Shown piece after piece: positions 44,641 through 54,649 of a stretch of DNA of 64,000 nucleotides. Numbering within the stretch: the stretch's first letter is position 1; the number at the start of each line of letters is the position of its first letter. Source of the stretch: Reticulitermes lucifugus (taxonomy: Eukaryota > Arthropoda > Insecta > Blattodea > Rhinotermitidae); contig JAKCWW010000288.1 of NCBI GenBank assembly GCA_026260175.1, positions 28,482 to 92,481 of the forward strand, in the 5' to 3' direction. Below the pieces are notes generated by a model, which was not told the DNA's origin, ran no database searches, and saw only the letters and a program-made list of their open reading frames with translations. The position numbers and the translations under genes are program-made.

Positions 44641-44814
44641 GCTGGGTTAACTAGGATCTTACGGATTACAAACATTCATGATATATTCTGTTATGACTGT
44701 ATTAAAGTGTAAGAAATTATGAGCAGTCTTTAAGTTTCACGTATAAGAGTCTATACTTAACATTTAAAAATGTATTACTTAGAGAATATCGGTAAAAAGA
44801 TTTGTGATTTTCAC

Positions 44815-45022
44815 AGGGGTGTCTATGAAGCTTACCAACTTCAGGGATGCAATTCTGTTCAGTGTGTTAGTAATTCCGGAGTCGTCTGCTGTCTCCATTT
44901 TCAGGGTAAAAAAATTAGGACAATATTATACACTGAATACCAAGGCAGTATTTTCCACTGAACCCTCCGTAAATTTATAACATGTTGCATGGTGTCTCAT
45001 CCCAGAAGACAGCATTTTCATA
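44815..45022 (+). mobile_element. MITE-like element (GCCGTGTA family), diverged
   Basis: TTCAGGGATGCAATTCTGTT CAG at the left, CTGTCTCCATTTTCAGGG inside, and ATGTTGCATGGTGTCTCATC CCAGAAGAC at the right fit the family's order. Confidence 0.5.
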
Positions 45023-45024
45023 TG

Positions 45025-48000
45025 AGGAAAATTACAAACGTTTGTTTTTTAAAAGTCTGTAGAGAAAAATATTCTGAAGCTTAAAATTAGTGTACACAAC
45101 ATGCAAAAATTTAGTTTGTACTTCATGATAATCACTTTTCGCTTCCATTACGCACATGAATCAGTTAATGTTGTTTAGGAAAATAATAACTGTTCGTGTT
45201 ATAAGAAACACGTAAATGCACAGTGTGGAGAAAATGAAAACATTTGTTTATTAAGCAGGCGGTACGAGTGACAGGTATTGTACTTGAAAGCGTTAATATC
45301 TTTTAGCACTTCTGTTACACTATTAAGGGTATGAAAATCACAGAAGCTAATAAACCTGTTACAAGTTTGGTGCAAGAGATAATTTATGTGAAATGCATTC
45401 AAAAATACTTAAATGCAAAATTAATATCCACAACGGCGAAAATTTGTAAAAACATTATGTTTTCATTGAGATGCTTACATTTCACACAGAAAATATTTCA
45501 AATAAAATTAGAGTATTCCTGGCTTACAGTCAATGTCACCACAGTTAAACACATCATATTCCTTTATTCTACTCTCTTCTAAGCTGCCCTCTATAACAGC
45601 AGTTAGTGCCCTGTTGCAGAATAACTCTACAGGCGACATCCAATCGAATAAATTAGAAAAGTCCAGAAATTTGTGAAATTGTTGCCACAAAACCGAAAAG
45701 TATGAGCACGCCAGGGTTTCAGAAATACGAACGTCCACACGTCATGCACGAGTTAAGGGTAAAGTGTTTCTCATACAAGAAATATTTCTGTAAGAACATA
45801 GAGTAATGATTGCATAAACAGAACAGAAAATTATTATAAATTCTATCATTGTTTCTACGGGTTTTACATAATGTTTGAGATTGTGTTTCGGTGACCAAAA
45901 TACAGCCTAAAGTATGACAAAAATACTAAAATGATTTTAAATAAATCAGGCCTATGTGATTTTCAGCAACATACGTTGTCTTAGGGCATATTATAGGAAT
46001 GTAAGTTATATTTAATGCCTAAAATATTTTGTTAATTTGAGAATAATAATGCCTGTAAAAATAATAACATGCAGGAACATGCTTGACAATTTGATTTTAA
46101 TTTTATCTTATGGTAAAGCACGGAATAAAATATCTTCCAGAATATATGAAGGTCCTTACATTCTAAATAAGAGTTTAATGCACATTTACATACTTTATAT
46201 TCCATATATTACAGAGTTACGTTATGAGATATTGCATCATAAAATATAGCTTACAAAGTGAGAGAATACTGTAGCGATTTTGCTAATACGACGCTTAAAA
46301 ATGGTGTTGAATTGCTGAATGCTTGCTGGCTTGGTTTATTTTACTTCACCAAAAACAAATCTAATAAATAATGAAACGTTTAATTATGTTGATATTATGA
46401 GACAATGTAGATTCACATATTTTATTTTTGGTCAAAACGTTTTGAAAAGAAACAGCGTTTCTGGTGAATAAATACTGGAAACCTGAAAGCCAATAAGTTA
46501 AAAATGAAATACGCGGTTATTCACCTTTGAATGGTTTTTTTAACACCTACTTTATTTTATGTATAAGAGTAAATTCTGAGTTGACATTATTTCCTGTCTG
46601 TATATAAATGCCAGTTTTCTGTGTGGAAATTACGCAATATGAATTAATGAAGGCAATGCTTAAATTTCACATTTTACAATCGTGCAGACACTCAGCATGC
46701 AGATCTCAGGATTTCTTGTGACTTGCTTTGTTTTAGACTTTGAGGAAAGGAATCTTTACAAAACTTAGAATTGTATAAAGGAGACACATTTTTATTTTCA
46801 CAAAAAGTTTGGAATATTCCCCGTTCCAGCTTTAAAGTACACTGGATACCATATTCAATATGAAATTTACTTAAATAATCCTATCTCATGAAATTAATTC
46901 GCAAGATTTCATGGCCACTGTGTTACTCTACAAGAAACTTCATGAACTTGAATTCACTTGACTTATTTTTATAAACACCCTACTAGTATGCTTGTTTGCC
47001 CTTCAATACGGTATGTTATGGCTATCGATAGACCTATAGAACTACAGATCTTACGGATGGCGTCATCAGCACCTCCTTGTTTGGCTTTACCTGTTTGTTA
47101 AAGATCATCTTTCATAAGTCAGCAAGATTTCTGACCAATCACAACACGTTACGCCATCGTCTTTGTGGTTCACATTACAAAGTCTAAATATTCCTCACAT
47201 TCTTACCCGATCCATATTTTCAGATAGGAATATAAAATAGGGATTTAATTGCAAACAAATTTTTATATCTGAGATAAAAGTATTTGCACCTCGCAGGTAA
47301 AACAAAGCATTGTCAATAACGTTAAGCACTTGCCAGGCCCGTTTTTGAGTTGCGTGAGAGTGAGGGTTTTGGCTACATTTAAAATTGTTTTTGTTCTATA
47401 GTCTAGAAGATACGCAAAACAAAAAGTGAATATTTTTCTTCTGCATATGATAACCGACTTTCTCGTGAAGACAGACAGCACTGTAGTCCAAAACTTATAA
47501 ATACATTAATCATGAGTTGTAAAAGCGAAAATATAAGCTGAAATATCCACACTTCTAATACAAAAGTAACTACATTTTCCTAACTCACAACTGAGTGAAC
47601 AAGAGTGTTCAGAAACTTAAAATTCCCTCAATGACTTTATCGCGTTTCCGACACTATGAAACGTTATTCGTCTACAGCCCCGGTAACAAACACAACTGTT
47701 GTCTTGTTTCGCGTTTGTATGAAGACGGAAATTCTGAAACCAACCGAAGCTCAAATATGGATGGAAATTACGCTCAAATCGAAAACAGAAAAACTAAAAC
47801 TTTATACCAAAACCGTCTAGACGCATTATGTTACTTGAATAAATCAGGCGACTTCCATTAAACTAGCCATTTAATCTTCACGTCAATTTCTTTTCCTTTT
47901 ATTTCTTCTAGCACTCAGAAACATGAAAGATGGTACACGTACAGGACACAACCGACACTGTCTAATGAGGCGCAGCTTCGTGTATGACAGAACGGCATTG

Positions 48001-48120
48001 AATGATGATGATGATGTCTTCATGTGCACCGATATTGTCAATTAAAGTCAAAGAATGCATGCTGGATTAATTCTATACTTTGCACTGTCGAGATTGGTTA
48101 TCTTCTGACACTTAGGAGAC
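45025..48120. other. AT-rich desert
   Basis: Three kilobases without a recognisable gene, repeat or element. Frames of 65-88 aa only. 48004-48017 is a short (ATG)n run. Confidence 0.5.
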
Positions 48121-48126
48121 ATAAAA

Positions 48127-48417
48127 ATGTCAAAGGCGGAATTCCTTAAAAATCTGCAGGTACTAGACACTTGTGTCACACGTGATATGTTGCTGATACA
48201 CTTTGAAACCAAACTGTTTGCTTCATTTAAGTTTCACTTTGAAGAAAACGGACGAAGCCTAACACACGAAGAAACTAAAGCGACACTCTATATAACAGCT
48301 CCTCTGTATGACTTCCGGCAAAAAGTGGATGGATTTTTGGCATCGTATCGGTGCAAACTGATACGTACATCGGCGGGTGAGGAGACGCTCGAAGCAGTGG
48401 GGCTGTTGAAAGAGTGA
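48127..48417 (+). CDS. small open frame, doubtful
   Basis: A 96-residue frame starting at an ATG in an acceptable insect context (AAAATGTC). The peptide is charged and balanced in composition (MSKAEFLKNL at the start, FHFEENGRSLTHEETKATLY in the middle, a Leu/Glu-rich end), unlike the low-complexity frames elsewhere. No domain, signal peptide or membrane segment is visible. No promoter, poly(A) signal or splice pattern supports it. It could be one exon, a fragment of an unknown element, or chance. Confidence 0.15.
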   Translation: MSKAEFLKNLQVLDTCVTRDMLLIHFETKLFASFKFHFEENGRSLTHEETKATLYITAPLYDFRQKVDGFLASYRCKLIRTSAGEETLEAVGLLKE

Positions 48418-48509
48418 TCCTCACTTACAACGAAAAATGAAGGCGTGAGGACTAGAGAAGGCTTGCTTTGCTCTTTACTTGGTGTTCCTTAAAGAGACGG
48501 GAATCGAGC

Positions 48510-49050
48510 TTCATGGAGTTAAAAGGGGGGAAAAACTTAAGGGTAGGAAGGGGTTTCCATAGGACGAAAAGGGGGTTAGAAAGAGTGCGATATAGAGCAT
48601 GAGAAAGAAAAAAGGAGAGCAGACGAGCTCAATTTTAAAGTTTCTTCTACCATCCCCTTCTGCCTTCCACTTCTCTCACACCCCTTTTCTTTCTCACCCT
48701 ACCCTTCAACATCGCAGTTTCTTCTTCATCATTCAACTCTTTCCATTACGACTCTCAAAAAACTAACAAGAGAATGTCGTACAAATGGACGAAGAAACCC
48801 TTATTCCTCATCATGCAGTTACTACAGTACTAGGCGGCAACTCCACAACCCAGATACACCTGTCACTTTGCAGAGCGAGCAAGAGAAGTTACACCATTAT
48901 TTTCTAAACAAGCAATCTGACAACGCCTCCTCTTTCTACTTCCCCTCTTTCATTTTCTTTTCATAATAAAACTCCCCCCTCTCATTCCTTTCGTCTCCAT
49001 TATTTCCCCTTATTTCCTTTGCTGTTCCTCTTTTCGTTTTCTTACAGGCT
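48510..49050. repeat. purine-rich tract followed by pyrimidine-rich tract
   Basis: 48515-48625 is strongly purine-rich on the plus strand (AGAAAGAAAAAAGGAGAGCA), then 48640-48745 and 48915-49050 are strongly pyrimidine-rich (CTTCCCCTCTTTCATTTTCT). No tandem unit. The two halves could fold on each other in single strands. Confidence 0.6.
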
Positions 49051-49234
49051 GTTTTAATGATCATGACTTAACACACGTCTCGCCTCTTATCTAGAAGAGC
49101 AAGGACTATAATACAACAAATTATAATTTTGCCTGATGTTCCCTTGGGTGGTGGAATTTGGTCCCTCATATGAAGGGAAGGGCCAAGTTGAGGGCGTTTT
49201 AGAGCAGAACGTTGGCAAGAGTATTTGTACCTAA

Positions 49235-49520
49235 CACAGAGAAACAGTCGGACGGCTGAGAAAATTGCACACTAAGGAGGAGTTTGGTAATCATAATCCT
49301 CACAACATCCCATCAGAATAATGAAATTGGTGGGAGAAAAGAAAGATTACGCGATTTAGGTGAGAAACTCTGAAGGAAAGAGACCACTGGGATGACCAAG
49401 AATTAATGGGCAGGAATTATTATACTAGTTCTTAAAGAAAGAGTACGGAAGTGCGTGGACTGGATTCATCTGGCTAAGAATAGAGACCAGTGGTGGGATC
49501 GTGACATAACAGAGGGTCTG
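49235..49520 (+). pseudogene. non-LTR retrotransposon RT C-terminal fossil
   Basis: RLRKLHTKEEF near 49252 corresponds to WRKLHNEEL; in a second frame VRNSEGKRPLG then PRINGQELL corresponds to VGKPEGKRPLGRPRRRWEDN, and WTGFIWLRIETSGGIV to the VDWIELAQDRDRWRALV end. Stops and at least one frame change separate the pieces. Same LINE family type as the four other fossils here. Confidence 0.8.
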
Positions 49521-49529
49521 TATGTACAT

Positions 49530-49968
49530 TTCAACATCTTATACAATTTATATACTTAACATATAATGAATAAAAATTGAATTCCAGAAGTTATAAGGTA
49601 CTGCCACTGGTCGAATATTTCCTGTAATATAGTTGTGAAAATTTTGTGTCTGACCTGTTAATGGTTTTCTGAGAAACCAGAAACATGTAGCCACTTTTAA
49701 TTCTTAAATAAAGTAAGTTGCATTGACTGAAGTACACTCCCTTTGAGTATACTTCTTTTAGACACTCCTGGTTACCCAGAGTTTACCTTATACATTATGA
49801 AGATATACGGAGTTTTAATGCAGTTCGCTTCATAACTTTATGCATAAGCCAGAATTAGTATGAATATGACGAAACTTACTACTTATTATTAATTAAAACG
49901 GAAGAATAATAAACAAATATGCTATTTAAATTACGTGCGACACTTCAGGTTCTCATAGCAGTGTTGCT
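49530..49968. other. unassigned DNA
   Basis: AT-rich; GAAACCAGAAACATGTAGCC near 49675 may be a foldback-arm remnant. Confidence 0.35.
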
Positions 49969-49974
49969 GAAGAT

Positions 49975-50010
49975 TTACGTTTCCTGGGATGTGACGCCGT
50001 GTCGTTTAAT
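49975..50010 (+). mobile_element. solo left terminus of the GCCGTGTA family
   Basis: CCTGGGATGTGACGCCGTGT is nearly the consensus terminus; family similarity stops within about 15 bases. Confidence 0.55.
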
Positions 50011-50091
50011 TTTAAATTAGCTAAATGTAACTCACATGAAGAAAATTCGTGACATTTGAGAATCTCATGGCGTTGACACTGAAGATTGCTG

Positions 50092-50178
50092 TCCTGTTGG
50101 ATTGATACCGTGTAGCCTGGTAATAGCGTACCAATGTTTCCGAGGATCCTGCTGCCTTTATCTACCACCTACCTTCCA
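50092..50178 (+). mobile_element. GCCGTGTA-family element, left half
   Basis: TGTTGGATTGATACCGTGTA GCCTGGTA, then CCAATGTTTCCGAGGATCCT GCTGCC. Same orientation as the solo terminus at 49975, so two left ends lie in tandem. Confidence 0.6.
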
Positions 50179-50184
50179 GAAAAT

Positions 50185-51340
50185 GGCAAAATTACAATAA
50201 ATTAATTTGCAATGAAGAAAATAATAAGACCTGCCGTTTTGCTTCTAAAACTGTATGACGTCAGTAGAAACTTCAACCGGAAAATTTGACGCGCCCCATT
50301 TCTAGTTACGATTTCTACAGACAACCTTTCACTGATTCACTTTTGTATATTACAGCTGTTGAGGAAACCTTTGATATGAATATTTCACTAAATTTGGTAC
50401 CAAACTTCTGTCGAAAACATGTCCCACGTCACCTACATTTCGGATTATTATTTAAAACTCATACAAACATTCGGCGATAAATTACCTAGGCATTTGGCAA
50501 GGTGTTATTAAATATACAACAAGCCACCAGCCGCTTGCAATGAGAGGTAAGGCGTATTACGTACCTGCTTTATGCTTTAAGCAATCAAAAATGACATCTT
50601 ACACATTCATATGTAAAGTCCCATGTGAATTCATCGTAGAATGTTTGCGCGCTCTGTGTCTGTGTGATAAAAATGGCGACTGCGGATACTACACTATACC
50701 ACTCCATATCACCGCATAACGCATAATTGATACAGAAATAATAATCTACCGTTGGGACTGCGTGTTTGCAAGGCTCGACGCCCTCGAAGTCATTATTTTA
50801 TAAACACATTTAAAAGCAAATCTGGCCTGAACAGCATACAAAGGTCCAATTCTTACCTCACAGGAAACACATTTTATACCATAATGAAGTGAATTTGGTT
50901 AACGACATTGAGATAAAGTAAAAGAGGGGCGTGAAGAGAATTTGAACGTAACAGACAGGCTATTAATTAGAACAGCCTGGTAGAAACGTCGTGTCTGTAA
51001 ACTTTAAGTAATGTGGTATAAACGTTTTCCACTGCACATTACACAGAAACTCAGATTTTACAAAAAAAATCTATTTGCAATTCGGACATTAAAACCTGAC
51101 GAACTGCTATTTTCTCTTTTTTATTTAATTCAACTGCTTCCTTCCTCACATTCCTCCACTCCAGGCAGCTCTCATTATCAGGAACCAATGAAAAGACTTT
51201 CCGAAGAATATTACTGCTGTCCTGAAACACAGACAGAACTATGAGCACTATGCATATCTACAGTGCGGCAACGCATTCACTTGTGCGCTCTTCGAAGTCG
51301 GATCGATTACGTTCTGTGGAAAAGCTATGACAGTTGTGCT
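50185..51340. other. unassigned DNA
   Basis: No gene or element recognised. CCTGGTAGAAACGTCGTGTC near 50978 is a possible MITE-end scrap. Confidence 0.4.
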
Positions 51341-51346
51341 TCCAAA

Positions 51347-51482
51347 CCAGATGGACTGTCGTGGTCGAGTGGTGTCCGAGGGCAAGGTTTAGGGCCTACA
51401 ATCTCGGCCCGGAGGCCGAATATCGGGGACAGATTTTTCGTGGTTTTCCTCAGTTCCTCCATGAAAATGCTGGATGACCTAA
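51347..51482 (+). mobile_element. SINE-like family C, best forward copy
   Basis: GTGGTCGAGTGG (51360-51371) is a good pol III A box and the next 50 bases resemble a tRNA head. CGTGGTTTTCCTCAGTTCCT then CCATGAAAATGCTGGATG is the module shared with copies at 12755, 19030, 28360, 57555 and 60965. The normal B box is replaced by GGCCGAATATC. Confidence 0.55.
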
Positions 51483-51499
51483 AGTGTTTTATTCATCTG

Positions 51500-51606
51500 G
51501 AATGGAAGGCTGCCTCTTCAACTGCTCAAACCTTGAAGATAAAGGCGCAACGACGCTTCGAAACGTTGGGAATCACCCAACGATACAGCGTCATATCCCA
51601 GAACAG
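51500..51606 (-). mobile_element. GCCGTGTA-family element, right part
   Basis: GGAAGGCTGCCTCTTCAACT, CGCTTCGAAACGTTGGGAAT and CGATACAGCGTCATATCCCA GAA follow the family's right half. It begins about 20 bp after the family C copy. Confidence 0.6.
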
Positions 51607-51789
51607 GTGATTCTTCGAACATCTCTGACAGAACCTCAAACATCGAAAAATAATTTCCTTTCACAACTCTCAAATTCGTTTTTCATAAATCATCTAAACA
51701 TTCGAGGCCACACAGTCTCAGCTGTGTCGCTAAATACAGGAAGAATAAATGCATAAGACTTCAAAATTAGATACTAGTTCAGGCATTAC

Positions 51790-52005
51790 AGTGACTGACA
51801 AGGGACTGGGGTTTCTGTTTCCAGAAGGGGCACGTACATTTCTCTTCGCGACAGGGTCTGTGGCCAACAAAGTATCCTATAAGAGTGCAGAGGGCTTCTT
51901 CCCCCGATAAAGAGTGGTCGTAGTGTGAAGCTACATATTCACTTATATTCGATGTCGAGGTTAAGAATACGTCTTCAATGCGTGGTACTCAATGAAGCCC
52001 TCAGG
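51790..52005 (+). mobile_element. SINE family A, head-truncated forward copy
   Basis: GGCCAACAAAGTATCCTATA, CCCCCGATAAAGAGTGGTCG and TATTCGATGTCGAGGTTAAG follow the body order of family A (compare ATCTAGCGTCGAGTTTAAAG). Strongly diverged. Confidence 0.5.
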
Positions 52006-52488
52006 TACAGAATTTCGTACTAAATTGGACCCCTCTGAAAGAGCTAGTCTCAATCACTGCACCACGTAAGAAATCCACAAATAAATTCTGCAAACAAAAG
52101 TCACCATATTTAACAATAAGACAAGCGGTAAATACAGTTACCACCTGTCCTATGAAAGGTTAAAATGCTGTGTCTGTTCGGTAGCCGGTGTAGAAAGCAA
52201 AGCAAGTAACATGGATGCCCAGGAGAATCGGCTCTCTGCTTCCTGCATGCTTAAAGTAACTTACATAATTGTTCCAAGGCGAACTCGTATAGCAGTCTTG
52301 CCACAACACATTAGGAGATGCCAAGATGGAGGCGACGACGAAGAGGACGGAGACAATTTAAGTAGGGTGGGGGCGCTCCCTTCTGCGTCCTACATTCTGC
52401 TTAGTTTTCACGTCCATTGCAGGAACCCCACATGGAGCAGAGTCTTCCGATTTTCGACAAATCCTAGTTCAAGACTCAATCTGAAATA

Positions 52489-52546
52489 CAGTAAATCCCC
52501 CTTTAACGCGGATTTGTCCAAAACGGATTTGATTATGCGGTCGCAA
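52489..52546 (+). mobile_element. Tigger/pogo-like terminal inverted repeat, fragment
   Basis: After TA at 52487-52488 the sequence reads CAGTAAATCCCCCTTTAACG then CGGATTTGTCC, which has the form of a Tigger-type end (CAGT followed by a run like CCCC-TTAACGCGGATT). No transposase and no partner end are visible. The 130-aa frame across it (52211-52603) is not convincing as a gene. Confidence 0.4.
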
Positions 52547-52779
52547 ATAAACACAAACTATTATTTCCCCAAGGCAGAAAATTTTATTACATGCAGCCTA
52601 TGAAACATTTTGCAGTACGTAACGAAAGAAACCTCTACTTTTCAAGCGATAAATATGGTTTCGCTCTTGCCTACGCATTTGTATAACCGACGTCGTTTGT
52701 TTTATTCAGCATATACAACTGTGTAAATATTCAGCTCATCTCTCACCAAGCAATGTCTGCATCACACGTCTTCAACTCT

Positions 52780-53240
52780 CCTCTTCATCTCTAATTCCTT
52801 GAATACAGCCTCTGGCTAAGCATATAAGAAATTCCCAAACTTCTATGGAACCTGAAGGCTCAGTTCACAAAAGCTCGCCAATGATCCCTACCCAGAGCGA
52901 AATAAATCCGCACCTTACTCGCTTGAAGTTCCATTTTAGTATTGTATTCCCATCTGAGGTCTAGGTATCTCAAAATATATTCCAAACAGAATTCGATGTG
53001 CATATCTGATACCTTGCAAGTGTGCTTGCATCTCGGCCATGTCATTCTTCCTGATTTGCTAGCCCAAATAATATTGGCTGAAGAGCACAATCACGTAGCT
53101 TTCCTCTACGCAGTTTTTGTCATCCTTGTATCACTTACCCCCTCTCGGGCTTAAGTACTCTCCTAACCATTCTGTTCCCAAACCCTAACTCTCTATCTTT
53201 TATTGTGAGGAACCAAGTTGCGAAATCTACATGTCCACAG
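52780..53240 (-). pseudogene. non-LTR retrotransposon RT C-terminal fossil
   Basis: On the minus strand, MELQASKVRIYFALGRDHWR then AFVN corresponds to MDLKEIG---WI-LAQDRDQWRALVN; further upstream on that strand GHVARM-type and YGCETWSL-type regions are just traceable in other frames (VFEN-like VWEQN near 53175). Decayed but collinear over 450 bp. Confidence 0.7.
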
Positions 53241-53324
53241 GCACAATTATTTTTGCACACTTTAAAGTTAAAATGTTTTTAGAAGAGGAAAATACAAAAA
53301 TATTAACAGGCCAGTGAATGTGAC

Positions 53325-53448
53325 GATTACTGCCTACTGGGATATTACGCCGTGTACCTTGGTAGAAAAGTATCAACATTTTACAGGTGTGTGCTATATA
53401 ATTCTTAAGAGCTGGAGGTGGTACATTTCCCCCAAAAGCTGCTAGTTA
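53325..53448 (+). mobile_element. GCCGTGTA-family element, left half and core
   Basis: CTGGGATATTACGCCGTGTA CCTTGGTAGAAAAG, then GTATCAACATTTTACAGG, then GAGCTGGAGGTGGTAC. The right terminus is missing. Confidence 0.6.
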
Positions 53449-53689
53449 TCTATCAAATTATACAGCCTCATTAAAGAGAAGACAGAAATATCCAGGAAGA
53501 CAAAATACGTTGAATTATGGCATAATAAACTGATATCTAACAAGTGGTTTGAATAACGTGTTTGTATAATTAATAGTACAATGTAAAAGTTGTCCTTGTC
53601 CACGCCACGAAGACGTATAGGAGAAGTAAATCTACAGCTCAAATCATTTTTAATTAAATAAAGGTCAGTGCTAAACTTCACTTTTCAGC

Positions 53690-53882
53690 TACTTGCATAT
53701 TTTCCGGGGAAAAGCCCCATTACCATTTGAACAGGAGACTAGTTGAGTCCCACAGCTGGTCATGACATTTTGGAGTGGAGAAAAATCTGCTGCTGCTGCT
53801 GCTGCTGGAAGTCGAACAACGGATCATCCAGCCCGTGGTCATCTGACTATAATGATTACACTACCCAGGCACCTTAGTCAAT
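53690..53882 (-). mobile_element. SINE family A, reverse copy with (CTG)7
   Basis: TTTTCCGGGGAAAAGCCCCA, GGAGACTAGTTGAGTCCCAC, CGGATCATCCAGCCCGTGGT and ATTACACTACCCAGGCACCT give the reversed body and head. At 53787-53807 seven CTG units interrupt the position where other copies read AAAATCTCGTTCCC, so a microsatellite grew inside the SINE. Confidence 0.65.
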
Positions 53883-53889
53883 AGTTCAG

Positions 53890-54478
53890 GACAAAAATAA
53901 GTAAAAGTGCTATGTCAAGTTCTTTGTGATGTGGCTGGGTTTGCTCTGTAGCACGCATACTGCGGGTATTTGAAGGGGCCTAACACCGTCCACACATGCT
54001 TATTACTTCGTACTTTCACCTCTCATCCAGTTATACTAATCTATTGAATGAACAACGTTGTACAGCCGACAAGGGGTAATTTTCAGCATGAGAGATGAAC
54101 TGACAGCCATCAAATTCTTGCCGTAAAACACCCCCATGTTACAAAATGTTACGCAGAGCTTAGAACTTGTTCAGTTCAATCATGGCCCCTATGTGACTGT
54201 TGTTAGCTAGTCTTTGTTACAAGCTGCCAGGATTGCATAGTTAATAAGAGCACCCTGGTTACACTCAGTTTCACGAAACAACTTAACAAATTATACATAC
54301 TCGTAAAGTCCGTTTATACTGTGCTCCTCTCAGTTTCTGCCTTCGACTTTGATCACGCTGCTACGCAATTATACATTTTGTACAGCGCAGAAGAAAGTTA
54401 GGTCCACCGACGTTTCGTTGATAATCGATCGTTTGTTCATAAATATTTTACTTTGTTGCACCAAAGTCAAGTTTTAAC
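53890..54478. other. unassigned DNA
   Basis: Nothing recognised; GTCCACCGACGTTTCGTTGA near 54400 may be a MITE scrap. Confidence 0.35.
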
Positions 54479-54480
54479 AA

Positions 54481-54640
54481 AAAAGTCTCCTATTGCATAG
54501 GTTCGTGTTACCACAGAGGCTTATCTATAAATGTTACTTCCCTACTGCATAGAGTGCAGGTACCACAGAGGCTTATCTATTGTTGTTACTGTCCTACGAC
54601 AAGATTTCTGGTACCAAAGAAGCTTACCTATTACTTACTG
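54481..54640 (+). repeat. degenerate 52-bp tandem repeat, three units
   Basis: TACCACAGAGGCTTATCTAT at 54509 and 54561 and TACCAAAGAAGCTTACCTAT at 54612, with GTTACT and CCTA in the same relative places. Periods 52 and 51. Confidence 0.8.
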
Positions 54641-54649
54641 ACTCACTCT

